Assembly (NCBI GenBank): GCA_902519235.1
Contig: CABYJE010000001.1
Span: forward strand, 181,769-245,768
Origin: an uncultured Prochlorococcus sp.
GTDB taxonomy: Bacteria; Cyanobacteriota; Cyanobacteriia; PCC-6307; Cyanobiaceae
Length of the DNA: 64,000 nucleotides
Direction of reading: 5' to 3'
The position numbers were made by a program, and so were the translations under genes. The notes under the pieces were generated by a model. It did no database searches and was not told the origin of the DNA. It saw nothing but the letters and a program-made list of their open reading frames with translations. Positions 55,202 to 64,000 of this stretch are shown here, one piece after another; positions within the stretch are counted from its first letter, which is position 1, and the number at the start of each line of letters is the position of its first letter.

Positions 55202-57184
55202 CTAATCCTTAAAATTATACTTATCAGAAGTCAATAATTTCCAGTCTCCTTGTCCATTTAATTCTAAAATATTTTCATGAAAATCTTTAAGGCTAGGTCT
55301 ATGTCCAACACTAATAAGAGAAAGTTCTCGTTCCTTGAGTAAACTATATAGTTTTTTTTCAGTGTCAATATCCAAAGCACTTGTCGCCTCATCAAGTACT
55401 GCAAATCTTGGAGAATTTAGTAAGAGTCTTGCAAACGCTAATCTTTGCTGCTCCCCTAAAGAAAGAATTCTAGGCCAATCTTGTTTTATATCAAGATTAG
55501 GATAACGATCTACTAAGGTTTTTAAATTTACTTCGTGAAGTACAGAAGTAAGATGTTCATCACTAAATTTTTTGACTTCTGTTGGATAACATAATTGTTC
55601 TCTTAAAGAACCGAGCAACATGTAAGGTTTTTGAGGTATGAATAATAATTCCCCAATATTTGGTTTTTTTATTACTCCTTGATCAGGTTCCCATAAACCA
55701 CTAATCATTCTCAATAATGATGTTTTGCCACATCCAGATGGTCCTACAACTAAGAGTGATTGATTATTGTCGATGCTCAAATTTAAATTTTTAATTATTG
55801 TTTTATTTGATCCTGGTGGGCAAAGGTCAGCATTATTAATAATAATTGAAGGGTAATTTGAAATAACGTTTTGATTGCTTTTAGGGTTTGTTTGACTAAT
55901 AGATTCGACTTTTGATTGGAATCCTTCTAATCTTCCAATACCAGCAGTAAATTTTGCGAGTTCTTCTATTTGATTAACAATAAAAAATAACGAACCTTCT
56001 ACCATTCCGAATGCAAAGCTTGCCTGAATAAAACGCCCATAATCAATATCACCTTTAAAGTAAGGGATTGCCATTATTAAATATGGGAAGAAATTTCCTG
56101 CATAATTAATGGACCTTCTCATGACATCAATTATTACTCTCCAAATAATTAGTAAATTAAAGTTTCTCACTACTTCTCCCAAGCGCCTTTCAGTTTCACT
56201 TCGCTCAGGATTCTCCCCAGAGTAAAAGGCTATTGATTCAGCATTATCTCTAATGTGTACTAAGCCATATCGAAAATCTGCTTCGTATCTGAGTTGATCA
56301 AAGTCAATCTTTACAAGATTTTTTCCAGCAATTAAAAGGATAGAAGTTGCAAATGCAGCGTAACCAAATAAAGAAAAAGTAAGTGTTTTACTAATACTCC
56401 ATAAAATAAGAATATTAAGTGAAAATGTTAGTAGGGCATCAAAAATACCTAATGTGAAAGAGAGACTTTGGCCAGTAAAAGCTCTGGTATCATCTGTAAT
56501 TCTCTGATCAGGATTGTCTACATCTGTTTGTTCTTCGTCATTAGGATTTAATTGGTAATAAGCTTTATTAGTCATATAATCTTTGACTAAACTTTTTGAA
56601 AGCCATTCTCTCCAAATTATTCCTAATTTATATGTAAAAAATATTTGGGAAACACGTATTGGTAGAGCCACAGCGAAACAACAAGCGTAAATCCCCAATA
56701 TCCTATAAAATCCATCTTCTTGTCTTTCTACCAAAGCATTTGTCAAATCTCTTGCTATAAATCCAATACCTGCATTTATTCCGTTTACAGCTAAAAGCAT
56801 TAATACAATGATCGCAAGGAATAACCAATGTAGCCATCTACGGTTTTTTAATTGACGTCTTAAGCTGAAAAAGCTGGCTGATCCAATTAGAAATAAGGCA
56901 GAGAAAAGCAATCCCCAGTTACCAGCCCAAATTGAATTAACAGTACTAACTACACCGCCGAAATACTTTTCAAGAAAAATTGGTTGAATGCTTTCAAAAA
57001 AACTGATTATTCCTGTAAGACCAACAAGTACTACTCCACCAACACAAAATAAAAGAGAAATCAAAAGCCATATGAATTGAAATCCATTACATTGATCTAT
57101 AGGAAGAAAAAATGGCTGAGAAAGCTTCCTTAATTTTTGTAATTGGTACAGTATTTTGGATTTATTATTAACTGTTTTATTCAT
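55202..57184 (-). CDS. ABC transporter, fused permease/ATPase (SbmA/BacA- or ABCD-like)
   Basis: The 660-residue protein has a permease of about six membrane segments (about 30-430), with YMTNKAYYQLNPNDEEQTDVDNPDQR. This is typical of the ABCD/SbmA-BacA branch. The nucleotide-binding domain has VVGPSGCGKTSLLRMISGLW (Walker A), SLGEQQRLAFARLL (signature) and FAVLDEATSALD (Walker B). The substrate is unknown; family members move peptides, cobalamin or fatty acyl groups. Two downstream genes follow on the same strand. Confidence 0.88.
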   Translation of the reverse strand: MNKTVNNKSKILYQLQKLRKLSQPFFLPIDQCNGFQFIWLLISLLFCVGGVVLVGLTGIISFFESIQPIFLEKYFGGVVSTVNSIWAGNWGLLFSALFLIGSASFFSLRRQLKNRRWLHWLFLAIIVLMLLAVNGINAGIGFIARDLTNALVERQEDGFYRILGIYACCFAVALPIRVSQIFFTYKLGIIWREWLSKSLVKDYMTNKAYYQLNPNDEEQTDVDNPDQRITDDTRAFTGQSLSFTLGIFDALLTFSLNILILWSISKTLTFSLFGYAAFATSILLIAGKNLVKIDFDQLRYEADFRYGLVHIRDNAESIAFYSGENPERSETERRLGEVVRNFNLLIIWRVIIDVMRRSINYAGNFFPYLIMAIPYFKGDIDYGRFIQASFAFGMVEGSLFFIVNQIEELAKFTAGIGRLEGFQSKVESISQTNPKSNQNVISNYPSIIINNADLCPPGSNKTIIKNLNLSIDNNQSLLVVGPSGCGKTSLLRMISGLWEPDQGVIKKPNIGELLFIPQKPYMLLGSLREQLCYPTEVKKFSDEHLTSVLHEVNLKTLVDRYPNLDIKQDWPRILSLGEQQRLAFARLLLNSPRFAVLDEATSALDIDTEKKLYSLLKERELSLISVGHRPSLKDFHENILELNGQGDWKLLTSDKYNFKD

Positions 57185-57225
57185 TACTCGACAAGTTTAT
57201 AAGGAAAATTATAACTTTTAGCAGT

Positions 57226-57504
57226 CTATTGACCAAAGCCAATAAATGAAAGTGCCCAGTCAGGTAAATTTAAGTAATTCAAGATTGTTGTATCAAATTT
57301 ATGAACTATTGGAAAAGATTTGTCTAATACCCACCATAAAAGAAAAGGTAGATTAAATAAAATTTGTAATTGCCATTTATAAGTTAAAACTCTCCAAATT
57401 TTTATTAACTTAGTTTTGAGTGAATCGTCTAGCTCTTCCCAATTTTTTGATATTAAATTGAATAAATTTTTGGATTCTTTATTTAAGGAATCTGGTGTAT
57501 TCAT
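57226..57504 (-). CDS. Small hypothetical protein with a hydrophobic central segment
   Basis: The 92-residue protein has a polar, acidic N-terminus (about 1-35) and a hydrophobic Trp-rich segment (KWQLQILFNLPFLLWWVLDKSF, about 44-64). A C-terminal part (WALSFIGFGQ) may be a second membrane segment. No family is recognised. It lies between the ABC transporter and HIT genes on the same strand. Confidence 0.65.
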   Translation of the reverse strand: MNTPDSLNKESKNLFNLISKNWEELDDSLKTKLIKIWRVLTYKWQLQILFNLPFLLWWVLDKSFPIVHKFDTTILNYLNLPDWALSFIGFGQ

Positions 57505-57551
57505 TGTGTTTTTTCTTTATTTATAACCCATAAACATTTCTTTCGAGAGTT

Positions 57552-57893
57552 TTAACCTGGGGGCCAAATCATTTTTCTTCCAGATAAAAAATGAATATGT
57601 AAATGAAAAACTGTTTGTCCCGATTCTGCTCCAGTATTAATTACTGTTCTCCAATTAGTTAAATTTTTTGATTTAGCTATTTTGCTACCAACAAAAAGTA
57701 AATGCCCTAATAAATTTGCATCTTCTTCAATACAATCTAATAAACTAATAATTGGCTTTTTTGGGATCACTAAAAAATGCACTGGCGCTTGCGCGTGGAT
57801 ATCATTAAACGCAATACAAAAATCATCTTCATAAAGCTTATCGCAGGGTATTTCTTCATTAATTATTTTTTGAAATATTGTAGTTTTAGTCAT
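57552..57893 (-). CDS. HIT-family protein (HinT-like)
   Basis: The 113-residue protein has the histidine triad HLHIHFLSG near the C-terminus and the N-terminal TIFQKIINEEIPCDKLYEDD. HFLVIPKKPI is also conserved. HinT proteins hydrolyse nucleoside phosphoramidates and bind nucleotides. The length is normal. It is 4 bp downstream of def on the same strand. Confidence 0.94.
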   Translation of the reverse strand: MTKTTIFQKIINEEIPCDKLYEDDFCIAFNDIHAQAPVHFLVIPKKPIISLLDCIEEDANLLGHLLFVGSKIAKSKNLTNWRTVINTGAESGQTVFHLHIHFLSGRKMIWPPG

Positions 57894-57897
57894 TAGA

Positions 57898-58503
57898 TTA
57901 ATTAATAGAAATTACGTCTTTTTCGTTGAACCCTTCCTTTATAAGTTCTTTGTTCAAATCATCTTTTGATGTAACTCTATCAACAAATAATATTCCGTTT
58001 AAGTGATCCATTTCGTGTTGAATACACCTAGCCAGAAGTCCATCTGCTTTCATTTTTCGTGGTCTCCCCATTTCATCTCTAAATTTTAATTTTATAGTTG
58101 ATGGTCTTACTACATTCAAATATACGCCAGGTATACTTAAGCAGCCTTCTTCGTATGAATTAAGGGTTGTTCCAAAGTCTGTAATTTCTGGATTGATTAA
58201 TATTAGAGGTTCTGCTGCCGAATCTTCAAAATTTACATCTATGACAAGAAGCTCTTTGTTAATACCAATTTGAGGAGCTGCAAGTCCGATTCCTTTAGCT
58301 GCGTACATGCTTTGAAGCATTTCTCTAGCAAGTTTTCTAATCGATTCGTCAACCTTAGTTATTCTTTTGGAATTTTGTCTTAATACATCATCACCAAGTT
58401 TATAAATATCTAGAGATGGCTTGCCTGCTTGTTCTTTTGCAATTTTTTCTGAGCTTCCATTTGTTCTTGACTTTTTTGCAAGTTGTGAAAAATGGTTTGC
58501 CAC
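57898..58503 (-). CDS. def: Peptide deformylase
   Basis: Def removes the formyl group from nascent N-terminal methionine. The 201-residue metalloenzyme has the three conserved motifs: GIGLAAPQIG, EEGCLSIPG and QHEMDHLNGILFVDR, which supply the Cys and two His ligands and the catalytic Glu. An N-terminal extension of about 25 residues precedes the core, as in other cyanobacterial Def. It is divergent from the S9 peptidase across 76 bp. Confidence 0.96.
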   Translation of the reverse strand: MANHFSQLAKKSRTNGSSEKIAKEQAGKPSLDIYKLGDDVLRQNSKRITKVDESIRKLAREMLQSMYAAKGIGLAAPQIGINKELLVIDVNFEDSAAEPLILINPEITDFGTTLNSYEEGCLSIPGVYLNVVRPSTIKLKFRDEMGRPRKMKADGLLARCIQHEMDHLNGILFVDRVTSKDDLNKELIKEGFNEKDVISIN

Positions 58504-58579
58504 GTTAAAAAAGTTTTTAGATAAGAGTTTAGCTATAAAAATATTAGCACTTTAATTTACTTTCTTTATATTTTTTTAA

Positions 58580-60505
58580 ATGAGTAATAATGATAAGTTA
58601 AAAGTTAGGCAAACTGGATCTAAAAAAAATGCTTTCAAGGAATTAACTATTATTAGGGATACCATTTTTTGGATTGATGTTGTTGGTGAAGTTCACAATG
58701 AAAATGCCATTTTTGTAAGACCATTTAATGTCAAAGAAGCTATTCCCCAGCAATTAACAAGTAAAAAATATAATATTAAAAATAATTTTCATGGATATGG
58801 TGGTAAATCTTATAAATGTATAAATTTTAAAAACAATTTTTATTTGATATGGATAGATCAGTTTACCAAGGCAATATGGTTTCAAATTTTTGAAGAGGCA
58901 GCGTCAACTGATAGAAGCCAAAATAAATATCTCATTTCAGTTCAAGAACCTAATCAACTATCTAAATCAATTGATGGAAATTTTGATTCTTCATTTGTCA
59001 TTTCTAAAAAAAATTTATTGTATGGAATTTGCGAAATAAATAATAGAGATTATTTATTTTCTTTAAATTTAAAAAAAACTAAACAAGATATTCATCTAAT
59101 AAAAAAATTTAAAAATTTTGCTGGAGAATTATCTTCTAATAGATCTGCCAACTTAATTTCCTGGATAGAGTGGGATTCTCCATATATGCCCTGGGAGAAA
59201 AATGAGCTGTTTTTTGCTCAAATAGATCAAGATGGAGAAATACAAAAAATAATAAAATTTTCAGATAAGCTGATAAATTCCAAAAAAAATGTTTCTTTTT
59301 TTCAACCCTATTGGATAAGTGAAACACATTTGGTATGTTCTGAAGATAGTTCTGGATGGTGGAACTTATTGTTTTTAGATGTTAGTGAAATTGAGAATAT
59401 TTTTATTAAGAAAAGAGTAGAGAGAAATTTGATTGAATATGGAGCACCACAATGGGTCACTGGAATAAAATTTTTTTCAGGGAATAAAAAAAATTTATTT
59501 TGTGTAGCAAAAAAAGAAAATAGTTTAATATTGGAACAATATGAAGATCTTGAATTTGTTAAAGAATTTTCTACTCCTTTTACCTCAATTAGTGATTTCA
59601 GTGTTTTTCGGAAAAAAGTTCTTTTAAAGGGTTATGGATCTGATTTTTTGGGAATTGTATTTGAAATTGATTTTGCAAAAAAAGTTTTATCCAATTTTTC
59701 TCAGCAGATATTCTTTGATCATATAAAAGATTGTTCAAAACCTGAAACATTTTGGTTTAAAGGTTTTGAAGATAAATCAACTCATTGTTTTCTTTATAGA
59801 CCGCTTGTTGAAAATTTTAGAAAGCCACCGCTCCTTGTTAGAGCACATAGCGGACCAACTTCATGTTTTGATGGATCATATAATTCTGAAGTTCAATATT
59901 GGACGTCGAAGGGATTTTTTGTTGCTGAAGTCAATTATGGAGGATCATCAGGATTTGGCAAAGCATATAGAGAGAGGTTGAATTATAAATGGGGTATTGT
60001 TGATTCTTATGATTGCAAAGCACTAGCTCTTGAATTGATTAAATCAAATCAAGTTGATAGTGAAAAAGTAGTAATTTTTGGGAATAGTGCTGGTGGGTTA
60101 ACTGCCCTGAATTGTTTATTATATGGTTCTATTTTTACAGCAGCAATTTGTAAATATCCTGTTATTGATTTGAAGGATATGTATTACAACACTCATAGGT
60201 TTGAAAAAGATTATTTAAATTCTTTGGTAGGAAATTATGCAAAAGACCATGATGATTATATAAATAGATCACCGATAAATCATATTAACAAAATAAAAAA
60301 ACCCATCTTATTGTTTCATGGAAAAAAAGATACAGTTATTTCTTATAAACAAACTTTAAAAATTCAAGAAATTTTGATTCAGAATAATAAATATTCAGAA
60401 GTTATTTTTTTTGATAATGAAGGGCATGGTTTTAGAAATATTGAAAATAAAGAAGTAGTAATGCAAAAATCTCAGGAATTTTTAAAAAATGCTTTGAATA
60501 TTTAA
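58580..60505 (+). CDS. S9-family serine peptidase (prolyl oligopeptidase-like)
   Basis: The 641-residue protein has an N-terminal beta-propeller-like region (about 1-390). An alpha/beta hydrolase domain follows, with the nucleophile Ser in IFGNSAGGLTAL. The acid is in PILLFHGKKDTVIS and the His in DNEGHGFRNI. The family cleaves short peptides or acyl-peptides. The substrate is unknown. The 3' end overlaps the sufS stop by 4 bp. Confidence 0.88.
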   Translation: MSNNDKLKVRQTGSKKNAFKELTIIRDTIFWIDVVGEVHNENAIFVRPFNVKEAIPQQLTSKKYNIKNNFHGYGGKSYKCINFKNNFYLIWIDQFTKAIWFQIFEEAASTDRSQNKYLISVQEPNQLSKSIDGNFDSSFVISKKNLLYGICEINNRDYLFSLNLKKTKQDIHLIKKFKNFAGELSSNRSANLISWIEWDSPYMPWEKNELFFAQIDQDGEIQKIIKFSDKLINSKKNVSFFQPYWISETHLVCSEDSSGWWNLLFLDVSEIENIFIKKRVERNLIEYGAPQWVTGIKFFSGNKKNLFCVAKKENSLILEQYEDLEFVKEFSTPFTSISDFSVFRKKVLLKGYGSDFLGIVFEIDFAKKVLSNFSQQIFFDHIKDCSKPETFWFKGFEDKSTHCFLYRPLVENFRKPPLLVRAHSGPTSCFDGSYNSEVQYWTSKGFFVAEVNYGGSSGFGKAYRERLNYKWGIVDSYDCKALALELIKSNQVDSEKVVIFGNSAGGLTALNCLLYGSIFTAAICKYPVIDLKDMYYNTHRFEKDYLNSLVGNYAKDHDDYINRSPINHINKIKKPILLFHGKKDTVISYKQTLKIQEILIQNNKYSEVIFFDNEGHGFRNIENKEVVMQKSQEFLKNALNI

Positions 60506-61755
60506 GAATTGATTTTTAGAAAATCAATAGTATCTTTTAATTTTTCTATAAACATATCAATTTCTTCCTTATTGGTTGTGAAATTCATGCTGATTCTAGC
60601 TGTTGATTTAATTCCAATGTATCTGTGAAGAGGTTGACAGCAATGGTGTCCACTTCTGATGCAAATTCCTTTTGAATCAAGAATTTCAGCAATATCATTT
60701 GAATGTATATTTTTTATATAAAAGGTGGCAAGTGAGGCTCTGTCTGGATCTATCTCCGGCGATGGACCTATGATTTCAATATTTTCTATTTGATTTAATT
60801 TTTGAAATAAATATTTAGTAATAGTCTTTTCATATTCATGAATTTCATTCAATCCAATATTGTTAATATAATTGATTGCCTCTGCAAGACCTATTGCTTC
60901 TGCAATGGCTGGAGTTCCAGCTTCAAATTTGTGTGGCAGCTCTGCCCAAGTACTTGTCTCTTCAAAAACATCTTGAATCATTTCGCCACCTCCAAAGAGA
61001 GGAGGAATTTCTTCTAGGATTTCTTTTCTTGACCAGAGGAAACCAATACCTGTAGGACCGCATAATTTATGTCCTGATCCAGCTAAAAAATCTATATTAA
61101 GATCAATCACATCAAGTTTTTGATGAGCCAAACTTTGGCATGCATCTATTAATACTAAAGAACCTTTTTGTTTAGCTAAATTAGTTATTTCTTTGATTGG
61201 ATTACAGCAACCTAGAGTATTACTAACATGAACTAGGCTAACAAGTTTAGTTCTAGATGTTAGTTTTGATTTAAAGTCTTCTATATCTAATTTCCCATCT
61301 TTATCTATACCTATAAATTTTAATTTGCATTTATTTTTTGCTGCAACCATTTGCCATGGAACAATATTGCTATGATGCTCCATTATTGATAAGAGAATTT
61401 CATCGTTTTCTTTCAATGAATATTCGCCCCATGATCTAGCTACTAGATTGATTGCCTCAGTAGCATTTCTTGTGAAAATAATTTCTTTTGCTGAATTCGC
61501 TTTTATATATTGACTAATTAAATATCGTGCATTTTCAAATTCTTCTGTTGCTTTAGCACTTAATTGATGTGCCCCTCTATGTACATTGGCATTAAAGTTT
61601 TTGTAATATTCATCAATTTTTTTTAAGACTTGTATTGGTTTTTGTGTGGTTGCAGCATGGTCTAAATAAATAATTTGCTCATTACTTTTTAAGTTCTTAT
61701 TTAAAAGAGGAAAGTCTTTCTTCGTTATTTCAGGAAAATTTTGAATCGTTTCCAT
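60502..61755 (-). CDS. sufS: Cysteine desulfurase SufS
   Basis: SufS transfers cysteine sulfur to the Suf assembly machinery. The 417-residue PLP enzyme has LDHAATTQKPI, the His before the PLP lysine in SGHKLCGPTGIGFLW, and the active-site Cys region SGHHCCQPLH. The length is normal for the group II type. The start codon overlaps the sufD stop by one base. It is the last gene of the sufB-sufC-sufD-sufS operon (minus strand). Confidence 0.95.
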   Translation of the reverse strand: METIQNFPEITKKDFPLLNKNLKSNEQIIYLDHAATTQKPIQVLKKIDEYYKNFNANVHRGAHQLSAKATEEFENARYLISQYIKANSAKEIIFTRNATEAINLVARSWGEYSLKENDEILLSIMEHHSNIVPWQMVAAKNKCKLKFIGIDKDGKLDIEDFKSKLTSRTKLVSLVHVSNTLGCCNPIKEITNLAKQKGSLVLIDACQSLAHQKLDVIDLNIDFLAGSGHKLCGPTGIGFLWSRKEILEEIPPLFGGGEMIQDVFEETSTWAELPHKFEAGTPAIAEAIGLAEAINYINNIGLNEIHEYEKTITKYLFQKLNQIENIEIIGPSPEIDPDRASLATFYIKNIHSNDIAEILDSKGICIRSGHHCCQPLHRYIGIKSTARISMNFTTNKEEIDMFIEKLKDTIDFLKINS

Positions 61756-62972
61756 TAATTCTCGTTTAAAAGTTTATCAAGCAAATCCCATTTATCTTTT
61801 GAGATGGGAATAAATGAAATTATTTCTTGAAAATAAGAACTTAATTGTAGTTTACTTGCTTCTGTTAATGTGATCCCTCTTGATCGCATATAAAAAAGTT
61901 CTTCTTCATTTAGTTGCGAAATTGTAGCCCCATGTTTGCATTTGACATCATCAGCAATTATTTCTAATTGAGGTTTGGTATCTATTTGTGCGAGATTTGA
62001 TAAAAGTAAATTTCTGCTTAATTGCGAAGCATCAGTTCTCTGGGCAATTTTCGGAACTATTATTGAACCTTCAAATATTGCATGTGATTTGTCATCAGCA
62101 AGTGATTTGTTAATTTGATCTAGAAATCCATTTGGGCCATTAAATTCTATTTTTGTATAGGTTGAAATCTGCTCATCTTTTTTTGATATTTGCATACCTT
62201 TGATATTTGTTTTAGCATTTCCCGCAGATTGTTTAATACTAATTTCAAATCTCGCGTAATTGAATTTGAAATGTAAAGATCCTAAGTTGTATGAACTATT
62301 TTTTTGTTGAATTACATTGAGTGAATTTAATAGATTGGATTTGTTTTCACCGTAAGAAACAACACCATGATTTACAGAACTATTTTCTTTCAAGCAAAAG
62401 AAAGTTGATTGAGATAATGAAGAGTTTTCTTTACCAAGATTCACTTGTAATAATTCAATATCAGAATTCTTTTCTAAAAATATTACGAGGGTTTTTGCGT
62501 TTAAAGAATTAGGTGATGCATGACTAAAAATTTCAATAGGAGGAATTTGTGATCCATTTATTTTTAATCCCAAAATATTATTTTTACAACTTAAAGACAG
62601 ATTTAGTAAGTCACTCCAATTTTCGTTTTGCTTAAAAAAAGATATCTGTTCCTTGATATATTTTTGTAATTCATTCTCACTTAATTGCTGTATTGAATAA
62701 TTTTTCTCTATTAATTTTATTTCGCAATTCTCGCCAATTATTAACCTAATAGTACTTTGAGAATTTTTCGGATATGGAATATCAAATTTTGAATCTTTTT
62801 CATTAACTGAGTAATCTAAAAAAGTTGACAATTTTGATTTATTTGAAAGTCTCCATAGTTCACTTTTAGGATTAGGGAGAGGGTTTGATTCTAATTTATG
62901 AAGACAGATTTTTTGTATTTCTGTTAGGTTATCATCCGATTTATTAGTTTTTATTTTTTCAATAATTTCCAT
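61755..62972 (-). CDS. sufD: Fe-S cluster assembly protein SufD
   Basis: SufD is a scaffold partner of SufB and SufC. The 405-residue protein has a diverged N-terminal half and the conserved beta-helix C-terminus. DDVKCKHGATISQLNEEELFYMRSRG is characteristic, with the family His in KHGAT. It starts 4 bp after the sufC stop and ends in a one-base overlap with sufS, so translation is coupled. Confidence 0.94.
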   Translation of the reverse strand: MEIIEKIKTNKSDDNLTEIQKICLHKLESNPLPNPKSELWRLSNKSKLSTFLDYSVNEKDSKFDIPYPKNSQSTIRLIIGENCEIKLIEKNYSIQQLSENELQKYIKEQISFFKQNENWSDLLNLSLSCKNNILGLKINGSQIPPIEIFSHASPNSLNAKTLVIFLEKNSDIELLQVNLGKENSSLSQSTFFCLKENSSVNHGVVSYGENKSNLLNSLNVIQQKNSSYNLGSLHFKFNYARFEISIKQSAGNAKTNIKGMQISKKDEQISTYTKIEFNGPNGFLDQINKSLADDKSHAIFEGSIIVPKIAQRTDASQLSRNLLLSNLAQIDTKPQLEIIADDVKCKHGATISQLNEEELFYMRSRGITLTEASKLQLSSYFQEIISFIPISKDKWDLLDKLLNEN

Positions 62973-62976
62973 TTTT

Positions 62977-63762
62977 TTAGGTCTCTTTTATGAAGTTATC
63001 AGTCCATTCATACCCTTTTTCCTCAAGCTCTAAAGCAAGATCACTCTCACCAGTTTTTATGATTTGCCCGTCTGACATAACATGGACATAATTTGGTTTA
63101 ATTTCATCTAATAATCTTTGGTAGTGGGTAATAAGTATAATTCCAGTTTGTGCATTAGATATTTTTTTAATTCCTGATGCCACTATTCTTAGAGCATCGA
63201 TATCTAGACCAGAATCGGTCTCATCTAATATTGCTATCTTGGGCTCCAGTAAAGCCATTTGCAGAATTTCATTTCTTTTTTTTTCACCTCCGGAAAAGCC
63301 TTGATTCACACTCCTTGATAGGAATGCGTGATCCATTTTCACAATTTCTAACTTTTCTTTAACTAATTCTTCAAAATCAAAAGTATCCAATTCTTCTTTA
63401 TTGAGGAATTTCCTTCTAGCATTAGTTGAAACTCTAAGAAACTCAAGATTACTTACACCTGGAATCTCAATTGGATATTGGAAACCAAGAAAAATTCCTG
63501 ATTGAGATCTCTCTTCAGGTTCTAGAGAGTTGATGTTTTCACCTAAAAATTTTATTTCGCCATTTGTAACATTATATGAGGGATGTCCTGCAATGATTTT
63601 CGAAAGAGTACTTTTGCCACATCCATTTCTTCCCATGATGGCATGAATTTCTCCGGGATAGACAGTAAGTGTAACCCCTTTTAAAATCGGAAGATTATCA
63701 GTAGATGCAGAGAGATTTTCAACTTCTAAAATTGGATCTGATTCTTTCATTTTACTTTGCAT
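62977..63762 (-). CDS. sufC: Fe-S assembly ATPase SufC
   Basis: SufC is the ABC-type ATPase that drives the SufBCD complex. The 261-residue protein has the Walker [19 protein letters not shown] and the Q-loop [14 protein letters not shown]. The signature is [14 protein letters not shown] and the Walker B is [12 protein letters not shown]. The length is normal. It follows sufB with a short gap of about 20 bp. Confidence 0.96.
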   Translation of the reverse strand: MQSKMKESDPILEVENLSASTDNLPILKGVTLTVYPGEIHAIMGRNGCGKSTLSKIIAGHPSYNVTNGEIKFLGENINSLEPEERSQSGIFLGFQYPIEIPGVSNLEFLRVSTNARRKFLNKEELDTFDFEELVKEKLEIVKMDHAFLSRSVNQGFSGGEKKRNEILQMALLEPKIAILDETDSGLDIDALRIVASGIKKISNAQTGIILITHYQRLLDEIKPNYVHVMSDGQIIKTGESDLALELEEKGYEWTDNFIKET

Positions 63763-63783
63763 ATCAGTTTAGAAATTGATTAA

Positions 63784-64000
63784 TTAACCTACTGATCCCT
63801 CTAGTTTAAGTGCCAGTAACTTATCTGCTTCAGCAGCAAATTCCATAGGTAATTGATTAAATACATCTCTGCAAAAACCGCTGACCATCATAGATACTGC
63901 CTCTTCAAATTCTATACCTCTGCTTTGGAGATAAAAAAGTTGGTCTTCTGAGATTCTACATGTGCTTGCTTCATGCTCAATTTCAGAATTGGGTTGTTGC
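63784..64000 (-). CDS. sufB: Fe-S cluster assembly protein SufB, C-terminal part, cut by the window edge
   Basis: The frame enters the window at its right edge and gives the C-terminus: [20 protein letters not shown], then [20 protein letters not shown] and [20 protein letters not shown]. The sequence HEAST and YLQSRGI are typical of the SufB beta-helix end. The stop is at 63784. The rest lies beyond the window. Confidence 0.93.
   Translation of the reverse strand, partial: QQPNSEIEHEASTCRISEDQLFYLQSRGIEFEEAVSMMVSGFCRDVFNQLPMEFAAEADKLLALKLEGSVG

Overview
The window is strongly AT-rich and almost fully coding, with short intergenic gaps. Its content points to a high-light-adapted Prochlorococcus. 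It carries psbX, ycf66, a high-light-inducible protein gene, the NADP-type Calvin-cycle GAPDH (gap2), a flavodiiron pair (flv1/flv3), cobalamin synthesis (cbiD), the suf operon, and a circularly permuted two-piece tmRNA. The tmRNA tag reads ANKIVSFSRQTAPVAA, which I recall as the Prochlorococcus tag. Genus is confident; clade is inference.

Layout. 1-15780 is core genome: rsgA (cut by the window edge), a YbaB/EbfC nucleoid protein, murB-murC, gap2, thiL, a lumenal cyclophilin, efp-accB, pdxA, an epimerase-like SDR, small secreted and HNH proteins, a half-size AbrB membrane protein, a class V aminotransferase, cbiD and guaA. 15781-21341 is an accessory region at the 3' end of guaA. It looks like two tandem integrated elements delimited by three copies of the guaA terminus (GTIEW or RTIEW codons) and by paired 11-bp-spaced arm repeats. 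Element 1 carries a GIY-YIG/T5orf172 coiled-coil protein, two small membrane proteins and a PD-(D/E)XK-like protein. Element 2 carries one TPR-sulfotransferase. No recombinase gene is present, so these look like non-autonomous or decayed elements.

21403-27224 returns to core genes: a Cas4/RecB-like nuclease, a membrane-anchored conserved protein, a 47-residue ORF, PBP2, an FMN reductase and flv1. Between flv1 and flv3 lies a 1.35-kb segment with a 48-residue ORF, a Rho-independent terminator that may end a small RNA, a perfect 22-bp palindrome and a secreted glycine-rich protein. 28581-45569 holds flv3, alaS, speA, ndk, a ThiO-like oxidase, gatB, coaE, argJ, an orphan ParA, an aldo/keto reductase, tmRNA, a THUMP methyltransferase and small membrane proteins. 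45646-64000 holds smc, a PRC-barrel protein, an LpxB-like glycosyltransferase, tRNA-Leu, accC, a YggT protein, psbX, ycf66, hli, an ABC exporter, a HIT protein, def, an S9 peptidase and sufS-sufD-sufC-sufB (sufB is cut by the right edge).

Functional groups in the window are cell-wall synthesis (murB, murC, PBP2), fatty-acid initiation (accB, accC), thiamine (thiL, thiO-like), vitamin B6 (pdxA), translation (efp, alaS, gatB, def, tmRNA), photoprotection (flv1/flv3, hli) and Fe-S assembly (suf). The most unusual structure is the guaA-linked tandem att array.
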